From Akkermansiaceae bacterium (GTDB lineage Bacteria > Verrucomicrobiota > Verrucomicrobiia > Verrucomicrobiales > Akkermansiaceae), in NCBI GenBank assembly GCA_028822935.1, contig JAPKCM010000030.1, forward strand, positions 1 through 55,483: 55,483 bases of DNA. The letters run 5' to 3'. The stretch's first letter is position 1. Each line of letters opens with the position of its first letter. Positions 1-9,652 of this stretch are shown in pieces. The position numbers were made by a program, and so were the translations under genes. Under the pieces are notes generated by a model. That model ran no database searches, was not told the DNA's origin, and saw nothing but the letters and a program-made list of their open reading frames with translations.

Positions 1-96
1 CGCGATCCCCATCGTGATGTTCACCGCGATCCCCATCGTGATGTTCACCGCGATCCCCATCGTGATGTTCACCGCGATCATCGTCATGATGTTCGC
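1..96. repeat. 24-bp tandem repeat inside a coding region
   Basis: Three identical 24-bp units lie at 1-24, 25-48 and 49-72, and a diverged fourth unit lies at 73-96. The unit length is a multiple of three. Read on the minus strand, each unit encodes the octapeptide EHHDGDRG (EHHDDDRG in the diverged unit). The array runs off the window edge, so the copy number is unknown. Perfect DNA identity of the units suggests recent expansion. Confidence 0.95.
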
Positions 97-196
97 GCTG
101 TTGTTCCTTATGTTCGCTGTCCGGCTCGGCGGTCACGATCGGCGCGCGGCACATTGCGACGGCGATCAACATTAGAAAAATGGCAAGGGAGTTCAT
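1..196 (-). CDS. secreted His/Asp-rich repeat protein, 3' end outside window
   Basis: The minus-strand frame opens at ATG 194-196 and stays open for 65 codons to the window edge. Residues 1-23 form a clear signal peptide (hydrophobic LAIFLMLIAVAM, cleavage likely after IVTA). A short charged linker follows, then EHHDxDRG octapeptide repeats from about residue 35. The His-His-Asp pattern suggests binding of divalent metals in the periplasm or outside the cell, but that is inference and I recognise no family. The upstream AAGGAA is too far (about 15 nt) to be a convincing ribosome binding site. The C-terminus is missing, so any further domain cannot be judged. Confidence 0.75.
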   Translation of the reverse strand, partial: MNSLAIFLMLIAVAMCRAPIVTAEPDSEHKEQQREHHDDDRGEHHDGDRGEHHDGDRGEHHDGDR

Positions 197-577
197 AATA
201 GTCGATGTTTGAGTTCCTTTAAACCACTACATCGCAACCTTGCTAAGTCAATCCATAACCCAAAGTTCACGGATCCCTACGATTCTCTTCTTCGCGCCCT
301 CTGACTAACATTTCATCCGACAGATATGTCGAGCGACCTCGAAACAGTAGATCCCAAAGACGTCCGCCCTGCCGCGTAACGAATCGCGCCCCATATCGTT
401 CGTAGCGCCATGAAGCGAGAAAGCCCCTGTCAAACCAATGATCGCTCGCCGATCCCTTAGATCGGCGCCCTCAAGCTCCCAACCCCAAAGAAAATTCCTA
501 GCAGTACTGCCCTTGGGCCGGGATTGGAGGGGGGCAATGCCCTTGTCGAGAGGGCGGATTCGGCGATACTTTGAGCC
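197..577. other. intergenic region between divergent genes
   Basis: This spacer must carry the start signals for the His-repeat gene (minus) and the methyltransferase (plus). One copy of the dispersed repeat lies at 465-506. The minus strand has an open frame here of mixed composition, but it matches nothing I recognise. No convincing terminator or RNA gene is visible. Confidence 0.5.
465..506 (+). repeat. dispersed ~43-bp repeat, copy A
   Basis: The copy reads GCGCCCTCAAGC, a short variable part, then CCCCAAAGAAAATTCCTAGC and AGTA. It matches copy B (33375-33417) and copy D (25521-25563, opposite strand) along its length, with the same overall size. The preceding CCGATCCCTT also occurs before the partial copy at 17992. 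It lies in a spacer. Confidence 0.6.
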
Positions 578-1264
578 GTGAAGCCCTATATTCAATTGGA
601 CAAAACCAGTCTTCCCGATGGAACCCTGCTCTCCCTGCACAAGCAAGACGGGGAATTTGTCATGCAATACAACGGGTTGGAGTTGATGAGCACAAACCTC
701 ACATGGTCCGAACAGATGCTTGCGGATTTGGGCTGTGTCGATCTGTTGGAAGGGGCGCCGACCCGGCCGGAGCACCCGCGGGTGCTTATTGGCGGGTTGG
801 GCATGGGATTCACCCTCAAGCGGGTTCTGGAATTGGTGGGCTCACCGGCCACCATCGATGTCGCGGAATTGATGAGTCGGGTCATCGAATGGAACCGCAC
901 CTACCTAGTTGAGCACAATGGCCCCTTGCTCGAAGACCCGAGAACGAACGTGATTCTAGCCGATCTCTTCGACTGCCTCGGAGAAGGTGACCACTACGAT
1001 GCGATCCTGATCGATATCGACGACACGCCCGACGCGCTGATCACCGTGGACAATGTAAAGCTCTACACGCCAAGTTTTCTGTCACTGCTGCGGGAATCGC
1101 TCAATCCGGGCGGATGTCTGGCCTACTGGATGGCGATGCCATCGCCGAAACTCGAGAAGGCGCTGAAGAAAGCCGGCTTCAATTTGGAGGCGCATCCGGC
1201 GAAACCCCATGAGCAATCAGAACGGGCGATACACCGGATCTATGTAGCCCGCCTGATTTTGTAG
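578..1264 (+). CDS. spermidine-synthase-like SAM-dependent methyltransferase fold protein
   Basis: A 228-residue cytosolic protein with the Rossmann core of the spermidine synthase/methyltransferase superfamily. Motif I is GGLGMGFT at residues 72-79, the acidic ribose-binding residue is in ATIDVAEL (E97), and the post-motifs are ILADLFD (about 127-132) and DAILIDIDD (141-149). In this family such motifs bind S-adenosylmethionine or its decarboxylated form. The N-terminal 60 residues resemble the small beta domain of spermidine synthases. The start is GTG at 578, the first start giving a full domain. Polyamine synthesis cannot be separated from methyl transfer from sequence alone, and the gene stands alone, so the substrate is unknown. 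Confidence 0.8.
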   Translation: MKPYIQLDKTSLPDGTLLSLHKQDGEFVMQYNGLELMSTNLTWSEQMLADLGCVDLLEGAPTRPEHPRVLIGGLGMGFTLKRVLELVGSPATIDVAELMSRVIEWNRTYLVEHNGPLLEDPRTNVILADLFDCLGEGDHYDAILIDIDDTPDALITVDNVKLYTPSFLSLLRESLNPGGCLAYWMAMPSPKLEKALKKAGFNLEAHPAKPHEQSERAIHRIYVARLIL

Positions 1265-1296
1265 TCGCCGCTCGATCCGATCTGCACTGCGCGGCG

Positions 1297-1611
1297 GTGA
1301 CCATAAAACCTGTCCCAGACTTTCCTTCCCTGACGTTCCCAGCGGAAGACAATCGAGTCGCCGATCATGAGTCAAATTTCCAGTTCGCATGGAAGTCCGA
1401 AGCGCATCTCGTTTTGTATCCTAAGGAAGAACCGCCATCTCCTTCAGCCAAACAGGTGATTCCTTCTCCCACCCATCCCACATGGGCCCTGTTCTCCGTT
1501 GAGATCGCGACCATCGGATTCAAGCTCAAGCAAGCGGATGGCGATTGCGTGCTCTTTCAGCGACTGGTGGCGAGCTGTGAGATCGCAATCAAAGCGTCAG
1601 ACGATTTGTAG
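1297..1611 (+). CDS. doubtful small open frame
   Basis: A 104-codon open frame starting at GTG 1297 fills most of the spacer between the methyltransferase and the peptidase gene. It has no signal peptide, membrane segment or motif I recognise, and no ribosome binding site. Proline-rich stretches in the middle look like non-coding sequence. It could be a relic or chance. Apart from it I see nothing else in 1265-1619. Confidence 0.2.
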   Translation: MTIKPVPDFPSLTFPAEDNRVADHESNFQFAWKSEAHLVLYPKEEPPSPSAKQVIPSPTHPTWALFSVEIATIGFKLKQADGDCVLFQRLVASCEIAIKASDDL

Positions 1612-1619
1612 GCAATTCA

Positions 1620-2963
1620 TCACAGCCCCAAAGCCTTCCGATTCGCTTCCTTCCACTCCACACCGAGTTCCTTGAGGGTCTTCCCGGTCCACTCTTTCCA
1701 AAGCGCTTCCTGATATCCTTCGTGAATAGAAAGATTGATGTGGCGCATCAGGTCTTCGTCGTGATTCTTGACCACCCAATCGAAGAAGTGAGCTGTGATC
1801 CGGTAGCTGCTATCGTGCGAGGCTCTCCCAAAGTTTCTTCTGGTAATACGTGCGCCTTGTTTCTCGGGTTCAAAGAGGAACCACCGGATGTAATCCGCCG
1901 CGCCCTCGGTAACCCAGGTGGGAAGACGCTTCCCCCGGGTGATGCGCCCATTCTCATCACGACCCGCGAATTGCACGACGTGAACAATCTCATGAATGCC
2001 CGCACCGACGGCTTCGCCGCCGAGTTCGCGTCGCATGAAGTCCGCATTAAACACCACCGCAGCTCCACTGGCATAGGCCGGAACTCCGCTTAGGTTTTTA
2101 GGAAGGTTCTTGGCCGGTCTCAGCGTGAAAGTAATCTCAGTCGAGGGTGCCACTCCGGGAACCGGAAGCATCGCGATGATTTTGGGATACCACTCGTCCA
2201 TCACCGGAAGGAGGTGCTCCTCCGCCCACTCGGCGAGATCGGAGGCTTCGGTCGCATCAAGGGTGTAGGTGAATTCCCCGGACTTCGAGGGGAACTTCTT
2301 TACGATGGGCTCGGGCTTCTCGATCCGAGTCACTTCCGGACCATTGGCATCGATCACATCAATCTCACTGAAGAAGGTCTCGTTAAAATTGCCCTTTGAT
2401 CGATTCGGCTTCACTTCAAACAAGAGGTGGCGGAATTGCCCCAGCGATTTTTCATCAGCTCCCCTGATGAGAACCCCGTGCTGCCCGGCGGGAACTTTCG
2501 AGGTGTCGACTTTCTCGATCAACTTCCAGTCGCCTTTGGGGGCCTCCAGCCATTTTGGCAGCTCGGGCTTCTCGACATTCGTCCCATAAAGAGCGAACCG
2601 CTGCGCCGCTCGGGTGCTATAGTGCCACGAATAACTGGCAACCGAAGCGACCTCGATGGACTTTCCCAAATCTACCAAAACCAATCCACCATTGCTCCCC
2701 TGCGCAAAAAAGAAATTACGGGAAGGATCATCCTCTCCGCGCGGAATGAAACCATCATTCAAAACCGTAAGAGAACCAGCCGACCGGTCCGCGGTTCCTC
2801 CTACCACTCGAAAAGTCGCCTGACCCGCCGCATCATTCGTCGCCGGAGCCGGGATCCTCTCGAGCTGGAAATGGGAACCATCACTCCGTCCACTTTGGAC
2901 AACAGCATAGAGAGAAACAAGGGGAGTCAAACTAGCGAAGAGAAGAAGAGAACGGTGATTCAT
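1620..2963 (-). CDS. secreted basic-secretory-protein (BSP) family metallopeptidase
   Basis: The chosen start is ATG 2961-2963, because MNHRSLLLFASLTPLVSL then forms a normal signal peptide; a longer frame to 3029 adds an unlikely leader. The protein is about 447 residues. The middle (about 60-220) resembles a discoidin-like beta-sandwich (SYSWHYSTRAAQRFALYGT). The C-terminal 220 residues match plant-type basic secretory proteins: zinc-binding HEIVH at residues 324-328 followed by VVQ, then WVTEGAADYIRW downstream. Such proteins are secreted zinc peptidase-like proteins. Substrate and exact cleavage are unknown. It is a single gene facing away from the giant LTD protein. The stop codon is TGA, showing that TGA terminates translation here. 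Confidence 0.85.
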   Translation of the reverse strand: MNHRSLLLFASLTPLVSLYAVVQSGRSDGSHFQLERIPAPATNDAAGQATFRVVGGTADRSAGSLTVLNDGFIPRGEDDPSRNFFFAQGSNGGLVLVDLGKSIEVASVASYSWHYSTRAAQRFALYGTNVEKPELPKWLEAPKGDWKLIEKVDTSKVPAGQHGVLIRGADEKSLGQFRHLLFEVKPNRSKGNFNETFFSEIDVIDANGPEVTRIEKPEPIVKKFPSKSGEFTYTLDATEASDLAEWAEEHLLPVMDEWYPKIIAMLPVPGVAPSTEITFTLRPAKNLPKNLSGVPAYASGAAVVFNADFMRRELGGEAVGAGIHEIVHVVQFAGRDENGRITRGKRLPTWVTEGAADYIRWFLFEPEKQGARITRRNFGRASHDSSYRITAHFFDWVVKNHDEDLMRHINLSIHEGYQEALWKEWTGKTLKELGVEWKEANRKALGL

Positions 2964-3339
2964 TAATAAGAGGCTGAAGCTGGAGGAGAAGTTAAGTCCC
3001 CTTGGATTCAAATACGATCTCGCTACCATAAGATTTAAAAAAAGATCCAGCGGGAAGCCAAATCACGTTGGCGCCACAAGCGGAGGGAATACACAATGGA
3101 AGCAAGGATCCCCAGAGCCGCGCCCATCTCAAAAAGAAGGACACCACTACTCGCGACCACCAAAAGAAAGGGCCAGCGATACCGGAGAATCTGGACCACC
3201 TTAACCAACTTACCACTGTCGGTATGCGGAGACCTCCAACACCATTCCATCCAACAGTCCACCGTCACTCCAAGGACCTTCTATTGCTTTTTAGTGATAA
3301 AACTTAATACTCTGGGGATTTGACGGATTTACATCGATC
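2964..3339. other. intergenic region between divergent genes
   Basis: This spacer of about 376 bp separates the BSP peptidase (minus) from the LTD/CotH protein (plus). A minus-strand open frame, 3035-3268 (77 codons, GTG start), encodes a hydrophobic stretch (WPFLLVVASSGVLLFEMG) that could be one or two membrane helices. It has no start signal and no known relatives that I recognise, so I do not call it a gene. Confidence 0.3.
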
Positions 3340-6300
3340 GTGTCAACTTTGTCGATGCGAGTCATTCCTGTTTTCGCCTTCCTCCTATCTTCACTTTCGT
3401 CCCACGGCCAGGTCCGCATCAACGAATTAATGGCTTCAAACGTGCGGTCGTTCCCGGACGTCGCCGACTTCGACGATTACCCCGATTGGATCGAACTCCA
3501 CAACACGTCTCCGGAGACCCAATCGCTCACCGACTACTATCTCAGCGATGACCCCGACACTCCCACCAAATGGCAGTTCCCCTACGGTTCCACCATCGCA
3601 GCGGATGAATATCTCGCCGTCTTCGCCGACGGTTTTGACGTCGGCAAAGGCGAATCGTATCAGCGCGAATATTGGCCGCGTTCCAGTTACACCACCATCA
3701 GACATCACACCAATTTCAAACTCTCGTCCTCAGGAGAAACCCTCTTTCTCCACCGGACGGTTCGCGACTATCAGTTTCCACTCCCACTCGCCTCGACCTG
3801 GAGATACTACGATGCCGCAACCCCGCCGGCAGAGACATGGAAGACCCCGGGATTCAATGACAGCTCTTGGTCTTCTGATACCGCACGCTTCGGATACCTC
3901 GCGCCAGCTCTACCGGACCTCGTCACGCAAATCGACTTCGGCGACGATCCCGCAAGTAAACCCATCACGACCTATTTCCGAAAAAAATTCACTATCCCGG
4001 GAAACCTCTTCAGTTTTGGCGATCACAGTATCACCTTCCGCTACAACGACGGAGCGATCATTTACCTCAACGGCCAGGAACTGGACCGTCTCAATCTTGG
4101 AAACAGTATTTCCCACGGAAGCAATGCACAAAACGAGGTCGGATCCTACGGTGCAATCGCCGAGAAGACCATCGAACTCCCGAATGACCTCGTCATTCGC
4201 GGTGAAAACATCTTCGCTGTTGAGCTCCACCAAGCCTCCGCCCAAAGCGAGGATCTCTTTTTTGAGTTCACCTCAACCATCACAGGGTTTTCCGGATTCA
4301 GACAGAGGGATTACGGAACCGAAACCCAGGGCAAGAACTGGTCATACCTCGACGACAACAGCGAACCTGATCCCACTTGGGCTGACTACGACTTTGATGA
4401 TTCTGCCTGGTCCACTGGAAACAGCCCCATGGGCTACTTCAATGGAGCTTTTAATACTGACCCAACGCTCACCCTCATCGACTTCGGAGGCGACTCTTCA
4501 AACAAGATAATCACGAGCTATTTTCGTTCAAATTTCGACATCGCTGACCCGGCGGGCGTCGCCGGTCTCCGCCTTACTCTTGATTCCGACGACGGAGCCG
4601 TGATCTACATTAACGGCGTGGAAGTCGCACGGGAAAATCTCCCCTCGAATGCCATCGATTCGACCACACTCGCCACCGATGAGACCTCCGGTTTAGGCCG
4701 GGCTACTCGAAGGATATTTCTAATCGCCGACAATACCAACCTGGTCGCTGGAGACAACTCCATCGCGGTGGAGGTCCACCAATCAAGTGCCCGCTCCCCG
4801 GCCATGCTCTTCGACCTTTCTGTTGAAACTTACACCTTTCAAGCCCTCGAGTTAATCGATGAAATCCCTTTCGCAACCCAAGTCAGTGACGTCTCGATCG
4901 GCCGAAATCCGGCAAAACCGGATCAATGGGTCAACTATGCTTCACCCACCCCGGAAGCTCCTAATTCCGGCCCTGCCGTCACCTCCCTCCGGGAGGAAAG
5001 CGCCTCCGCTGAAATTTCACCCGCCGCCGGCCTCTTCCCGGACTCCGTCAGCGTGTCAATCTCCGCCGCCGGTGACATTTATTTCACGCTCGATGGCTCA
5101 AATCCCAACGTTGAATCTTCACTCTACTCCGCACCATTCGAGCTGACCGAAAGTACTGTGGTCCGTGCACGCGTCTTTGAACCAGGAAAAGTTGCTGGTG
5201 AAATTGTCACCAGCACCTACCTGATCGGAGAATCTTTTACCAGCGGCCTTCCCGTCCTCTCCCTCTCCGCGCCGCCAGAAACTCTCTTTGGAACCCAGAT
5301 TGGTATCTACGGAGCCAGAAATGCAGCTGGAGGAAACGTCCACAAGGGAGTCGACGCTCCTGGCCACCTCGAGTTCTTCCCTGTCGATGGCAGCGAGGGC
5401 TTCGCCGTAAACGGAGGATTTCGCCTCGGCGGTGAAAACAACTGGGCCTCCCACGCCCAGAAAGCGTTCAACTTCGCCACTCGCGGAAAGTATGGCGATG
5501 ATGCAATCACCTACGACCTCTTCCCCGGTTCCGGCATCCAGCAATTCACCGCCCTCACCATTCGCGAGGGAGGCGACGATTGGTCGCAAGCTCGACTCAC
5601 TGATGGAATTTTTGAACCTCTCACCAAGGAAACAATGGAGGTCGAAGCCAACCGCATTCGCTCCGCCGTCCTCTTCGTCAATGGCGAATACTGGGGACAC
5701 TACAACATCCGTGACCGCTGGGATGATAATTGGTTCTTCCAAGAATACGGCACCAACGATGGCGCGTATGATCGAATCATCGCCGGCCAAAGTGGCGCCG
5801 ACAACGGCACCCGCGATGATTGGGACGCCCTCTACTCATTCATTTCTTCAAACGATGTGAACGACCCACAAATATGGGCTATTATCGAATCCCGCATTGA
5901 GATCGACAGCCTCATTGACTTCGTGATCGCGGAAAGTTACGGGAGAAATTCCAGTTGGGGCGGCAACCGCGAATGGTGGCGCGACCACCGCCCGGGCTCC
6001 AAGTGGCGCTGGTTCATCCCGGACATGGACCGGACATTTGGCAATACCTCGAACTCTGCTCGGTTCGCCGATCTGATCGACAGAGAAACCACGACCCAGC
6101 ATCTCGCCAACAGTCCTCTTTTTCGGGCAAGACTAGCCCAACGCAGTGCCGCTCTGATGGCTTCCACTCTTTCGCAAAACCGCGTCCACGGACTGATCGA
6201 GACCCTCGGCGGAGCCACCGCCCCCGAAATCCAACGTCAACTCGACCGCTGGGGCCGTCCCCGGATTGATGAATATCAAAACTCCCTTGACCGCATGAAG

Positions 6301-9051
6301 AATTTCGCCAGCGATCGCGCGAATGGTTTCCTTGCTGAAGTTGCCAACGAGTTAAACCTCGATGACGCCCTCTCCTCGGACCTCAACAAAACTGGAGAAG
6401 GTTCGTTCCGCGTCGCCGGTATTCCCGTCGCAGCACAAACCCTGGCTCTCTTCCCAAACATCGAAGCGACCATCGAAGCTCTCCCCGCCCCCGGCTATCG
6501 CTTCGACCACTGGACCGGAATCACCGGCGATTCTAAAACTACTTTCGTCCTTCCCACCGATCAAACAATCACTGCGCATTTTATTGCCGATTCCTCCACC
6601 GGGACCTCCGGAACCCTTAGCTCAAACACCACCTTCTCCGCCGCCAATTCACCTTACGTCGTCACCAGCGATCTCATCGTTCCGGCAGGCGTCACCCTCA
6701 CCCTCGAACCCGGCGTCGTCCTCGAGTTCCAGCAAGGAGTGAATCTCAGAGTCATCGGCACCCTTCTCGTCAGAGGAACCGCCGCCTCAAAAATCACCTT
6801 CCAGGGCCGCCACGGAAGCACTTGGGGAGGCGCCTCATTCGAGCAACCCACCACCCAATCCATCATCACCCACCTCGTCCTTCGCGACGCCTCCCGTGGC
6901 GTCGATGCCAACATCTACCCCTCCGCTATTTCCGGACTCGATGCAGATGTCGTGATCGACTTCCTCGACATCGGAGCCTCCCGTGGCCCCCTCTTTTTCC
7001 GGGGAGGATCACTCCTTCTCAGCGATTCAATCATCGCCATCCCCCTCACCGGTGACGGTCTCAACGTCAAACAAGGAAGCGCCGAAACCCTCCGCTGTAC
7101 CTTCACCGGAAACACCTCCCCTGACACCGATGCCATCGACTACGATGGTGTGATCGACGGTATTATCAAAGACTGCCGCATCTACAATTTCCAGGGCTTC
7201 AACAGCGACGGCATCGACACTGGCGAGCAGTGCGTCAATTGCCTCATCGAAGGAAACACCATCTTTTACAACTCCGACAAAGGCATCTCGGTGGGCCAGG
7301 GCTCGACCGTCATCCTTCGCAACAACCTCATCGTTGGCTGCGCTCAGGGCGTGGGCGTCAAGGACACCGGATCCACCATCCTCATCGACCAGAACACCTT
7401 CGTCGATTGCGCCGAGGCCGTCGCCGTCTTCGAGAAAAATTTCGGTTCCGGCGGAGGCATTGCTACCGTTATCAACTGCATCTTCACCGACTGCGATCAA
7501 CCTGCCACCGTGGACTCGCTCTCCACTCTCACCGTCTCCTACAGCCTCAGCAACACCCTCCCGCTAGACGGCCCTAACAACCTCTTCAGCGACCCGCTCT
7601 TCGTCGACGCCCAGGCCCTTAACTTCGAACTTCAAGCAATCTCTCCGGCCATCAATTCCGGTGACCCCGCTCACGTAGCCGACCCTGACGGCTCCCGCGC
7701 CGACATAGGAGCACACTACACCTATTCGCCCGACGACTACCCCTTCATCACCACTGGCTCTGTGGTCATCAACGAAGTCCTCGCCAATTCCGGAGACCTC
7801 ACCGATTGGATCGAACTCTACAACCGTACTAATGAGGACATCGACATCAGCGGCTGGTTCCTCAGCGATGACGGATCAGAGTTAAAAAAATACCGACTCC
7901 CCGGCGGCACCGTCATTGCCGCCAACAGTTTCCTGACCTTCTACGAGGATTCCAACTTTGGCACCACCAGCCCCGATCCCAATCGTCTCGAAGGCTTCGC
8001 CCTCAGCGACACTGGAGAAACCGTCCATCTCACCTCAGCCGCCAACGACCAACTCACGCAGTACCGCTTCAAAGAAAACTTTGGCCCCTCTCTTGAAGGC
8101 CAAACAATCGGCTACTATTATAAAAAGAGTAGTGACAGTTACAACTTCGTTGCGCAACAAAATCCCACTCAGTCCGCCCAAAATTCCTCTCCAAAAAGCG
8201 GCCCGATTGTCATCTCTGAAATCATGTATGCCCCTGCCGGAAACTCCGCCGCGGAATACTTCGAACTCCTCAACATTAGCAGTGCTCCGACTCACCTCTA
8301 CGACACCGCCCGCAATGCCGGATGGCGAATCGCCGATGGAATCGTCTTTGAGTTTCCTGCCTCCTCCCCAGTCACGCTTGCCCCGGGAGAGAGACTCATT
8401 CTCACACAGAACGTCGCTGCCTTTAACTCGGAATTTATCCCTCAACCCGGCACCCTAGTCATGCAATGGACCTCCGGGAAACTCTCGAACGGCGGTGAAA
8501 CTCTCCAACTCGACCGCCCTGGGCCCCTCGATTCCTCCGGCGCACTCAGCTACGTCCGCGTCGACCGGGTCAACTACGACGACGATCTCCCCTGGGACAT
8601 CGGAGCGGATGACACCGGCCTCGCTCTCTCCAAGATCATCGAGAGCGATTACGGAAACGACTTCATCAATTGGGCCGCCACCGCCGCCAGCCCAGGTTCA
8701 TTTCTCTCCGGCGGCAATTACAACAGCTGGGCGACCAGATTTAACATCACAGACCCCTACGGAGACGACGATGGTGACCAACTAGGCAACCTCCTCGAAT
8801 ACGCCCTCGATTCAGACCCCACCATCCCAGGCTTCATCCAGCCCCTCTCCGTGTCTCACAATGGAAACACCGCCATCCTCAACTACCCCGACTCTCTTCA
8901 CCGGGACGATCTCGACGTCTCACTCGAAACATCGCTAAACCTCATCAACTGGACCGTCATCCCGACCTTCTCCGTCGATGGCTTCCGCAAAACCATCCGC
9001 AGCCAAAACGCCACCGAATTCCACCGCATCAGCGTCAGTCTCAAGCCCTAG
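3340..9051 (+). CDS. giant secreted LTD / CotH-kinase / beta-helix surface protein
   Basis: A 1903-residue secreted protein. Approximate domains: signal peptide 1-24; lamin-tail domain 25-145 (INELMAS, DWIELHN); two jelly-roll segments 155-315 and 330-495 (DDGAVIYINGVEVAREN); chitobiase C-terminal-like domain 558-630; CotH kinase-like domain 640-1010 (NGEYWGHYNIRDRWDDNWF, then WRWFIPDMDRTFGN); InlB-type repeat 1022-1083 (YRFDHWTGI); right-handed beta-helix 1085-1450; lamin-tail domains 1473-1590 and 1621-1745; and a C-terminal tail after GDDDGDQLGNLLEYALDSDP. CotH proteins are atypical secreted kinases. The beta-helix and LTDs suggest binding to glycans or other extracellular material. The first start is GTG 3340; ATG 3355 gives an equally good signal peptide. 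No Shine-Dalgarno is seen. The target is unknown. Confidence 0.9.
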   Translation: MSTLSMRVIPVFAFLLSSLSSHGQVRINELMASNVRSFPDVADFDDYPDWIELHNTSPETQSLTDYYLSDDPDTPTKWQFPYGSTIAADEYLAVFADGFDVGKGESYQREYWPRSSYTTIRHHTNFKLSSSGETLFLHRTVRDYQFPLPLASTWRYYDAATPPAETWKTPGFNDSSWSSDTARFGYLAPALPDLVTQIDFGDDPASKPITTYFRKKFTIPGNLFSFGDHSITFRYNDGAIIYLNGQELDRLNLGNSISHGSNAQNEVGSYGAIAEKTIELPNDLVIRGENIFAVELHQASAQSEDLFFEFTSTITGFSGFRQRDYGTETQGKNWSYLDDNSEPDPTWADYDFDDSAWSTGNSPMGYFNGAFNTDPTLTLIDFGGDSSNKIITSYFRSNFDIADPAGVAGLRLTLDSDDGAVIYINGVEVARENLPSNAIDSTTLATDETSGLGRATRRIFLIADNTNLVAGDNSIAVEVHQSSARSPAMLFDLSVETYTFQALELIDEIPFATQVSDVSIGRNPAKPDQWVNYASPTPEAPNSGPAVTSLREESASAEISPAAGLFPDSVSVSISAAGDIYFTLDGSNPNVESSLYSAPFELTESTVVRARVFEPGKVAGEIVTSTYLIGESFTSGLPVLSLSAPPETLFGTQIGIYGARNAAGGNVHKGVDAPGHLEFFPVDGSEGFAVNGGFRLGGENNWASHAQKAFNFATRGKYGDDAITYDLFPGSGIQQFTALTIREGGDDWSQARLTDGIFEPLTKETMEVEANRIRSAVLFVNGEYWGHYNIRDRWDDNWFFQEYGTNDGAYDRIIAGQSGADNGTRDDWDALYSFISSNDVNDPQIWAIIESRIEIDSLIDFVIAESYGRNSSWGGNREWWRDHRPGSKWRWFIPDMDRTFGNTSNSARFADLIDRETTTQHLANSPLFRARLAQRSAALMASTLSQNRVHGLIETLGGATAPEIQRQLDRWGRPRIDEYQNSLDRMKNFASDRANGFLAEVANELNLDDALSSDLNKTGEGSFRVAGIPVAAQTLALFPNIEATIEALPAPGYRFDHWTGITGDSKTTFVLPTDQTITAHFIADSSTGTSGTLSSNTTFSAANSPYVVTSDLIVPAGVTLTLEPGVVLEFQQGVNLRVIGTLLVRGTAASKITFQGRHGSTWGGASFEQPTTQSIITHLVLRDASRGVDANIYPSAISGLDADVVIDFLDIGASRGPLFFRGGSLLLSDSIIAIPLTGDGLNVKQGSAETLRCTFTGNTSPDTDAIDYDGVIDGIIKDCRIYNFQGFNSDGIDTGEQCVNCLIEGNTIFYNSDKGISVGQGSTVILRNNLIVGCAQGVGVKDTGSTILIDQNTFVDCAEAVAVFEKNFGSGGGIATVINCIFTDCDQPATVDSLSTLTVSYSLSNTLPLDGPNNLFSDPLFVDAQALNFELQAISPAINSGDPAHVADPDGSRADIGAHYTYSPDDYPFITTGSVVINEVLANSGDLTDWIELYNRTNEDIDISGWFLSDDGSELKKYRLPGGTVIAANSFLTFYEDSNFGTTSPDPNRLEGFALSDTGETVHLTSAANDQLTQYRFKENFGPSLEGQTIGYYYKKSSDSYNFVAQQNPTQSAQNSSPKSGPIVISEIMYAPAGNSAAEYFELLNISSAPTHLYDTARNAGWRIADGIVFEFPASSPVTLAPGERLILTQNVAAFNSEFIPQPGTLVMQWTSGKLSNGGETLQLDRPGPLDSSGALSYVRVDRVNYDDDLPWDIGADDTGLALSKIIESDYGNDFINWAATAASPGSFLSGGNYNSWATRFNITDPYGDDDGDQLGNLLEYALDSDPTIPGFIQPLSVSHNGNTAILNYPDSLHRDDLDVSLETSLNLINWTVIPTFSVDGFRKTIRSQNATEFHRISVSLKP

Positions 9052-9175
9052 ATTGCCCGTTTTACGGCACCCTCAACCCAGAATCTCTACTACACTCGCG
9101 TGAGAGTTGATCTCTGCTCTAGAGTTTGACAGAGATGATCTATCTGAAGCGGTAATCTTTGAAAGGGCGGGGAAA

Positions 9176-9610
9176 TCAATGGGCGACCGGCCCGCAGTTT
9201 GGACAGGGTGAGGTCCATTCAACTTCGCCAGTAGTATAGCTTTCTTGCTTCCAGATGGGGACACGGGCTTTGATGGAATCGATGAGAAATCGATTAGCAT
9301 CGAAGGCTGCTTCGCGATGGGGCGAGGTGGTAAGGGTCGCGACCGCGCAATCGCCGATGTCCAAGGTCCCGATGCGATGGACGGCGACCGCTTTGGTGAT
9401 TGGAAATCTTTCCATGGTCTCGGCAAGAATGCGCTCACCCTCTTTCTGTGCGAGGATCAGGTGATGGGTGTAGCGGAGTTCGGTGACGTGGCGACCTTCG
9501 TGGTGATTGCGAACGAGGCCCTCGAAGACCACGAGGGCTCCGCAGGCGGGGTCGGCCATGTCGGAGCGGAGGGCAGAGAGGTCGAGGGCGGTGTCTTGGA
9601 TCGAGAACAT
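9176..9610 (-). CDS. moaE: molybdopterin synthase catalytic subunit MoaE
   Basis: The large subunit of molybdopterin synthase, which moves sulfur from the MoaD thiocarboxylate to cyclic pyranopterin monophosphate in the cytosol. The 144-residue length is typical. Recognisable parts are GALVVFEGLVRNHHEGR, ELRYTHH, HRIGTLDIGDCAV, the substrate-binding ASP/HREAAFDA region and the lysine-rich KARVPIWKQESY loop that holds the two catalytic lysines. The CPNCGP tail is an extension. It lies 42 bp downstream of the mobA-moaD fusion on the same strand and is probably co-transcribed with it. The start ATG at 9608-9610 has no obvious ribosome binding site. Confidence 0.95.
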   Translation of the reverse strand: MFSIQDTALDLSALRSDMADPACGALVVFEGLVRNHHEGRHVTELRYTHHLILAQKEGERILAETMERFPITKAVAVHRIGTLDIGDCAVATLTTSPHREAAFDANRFLIDSIKARVPIWKQESYTTGEVEWTSPCPNCGPVAH

Positions 9611-9652
9611 GAAATTTGCGAATGAGTGGAGAAACTTTAGGTCTCCGCCATG

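Noticed and set aside
1-96. CRISPR-like repeats at the window start
   Set aside because: The units are directly tandem without spacers and are coding multiples of three.
9110-9136. Terminator between the LTD/CotH gene and moaE
   Set aside because: The 7-bp stem (ATCTCTG/CAGAGAT) has a 14-nt loop and no T-run on either side.
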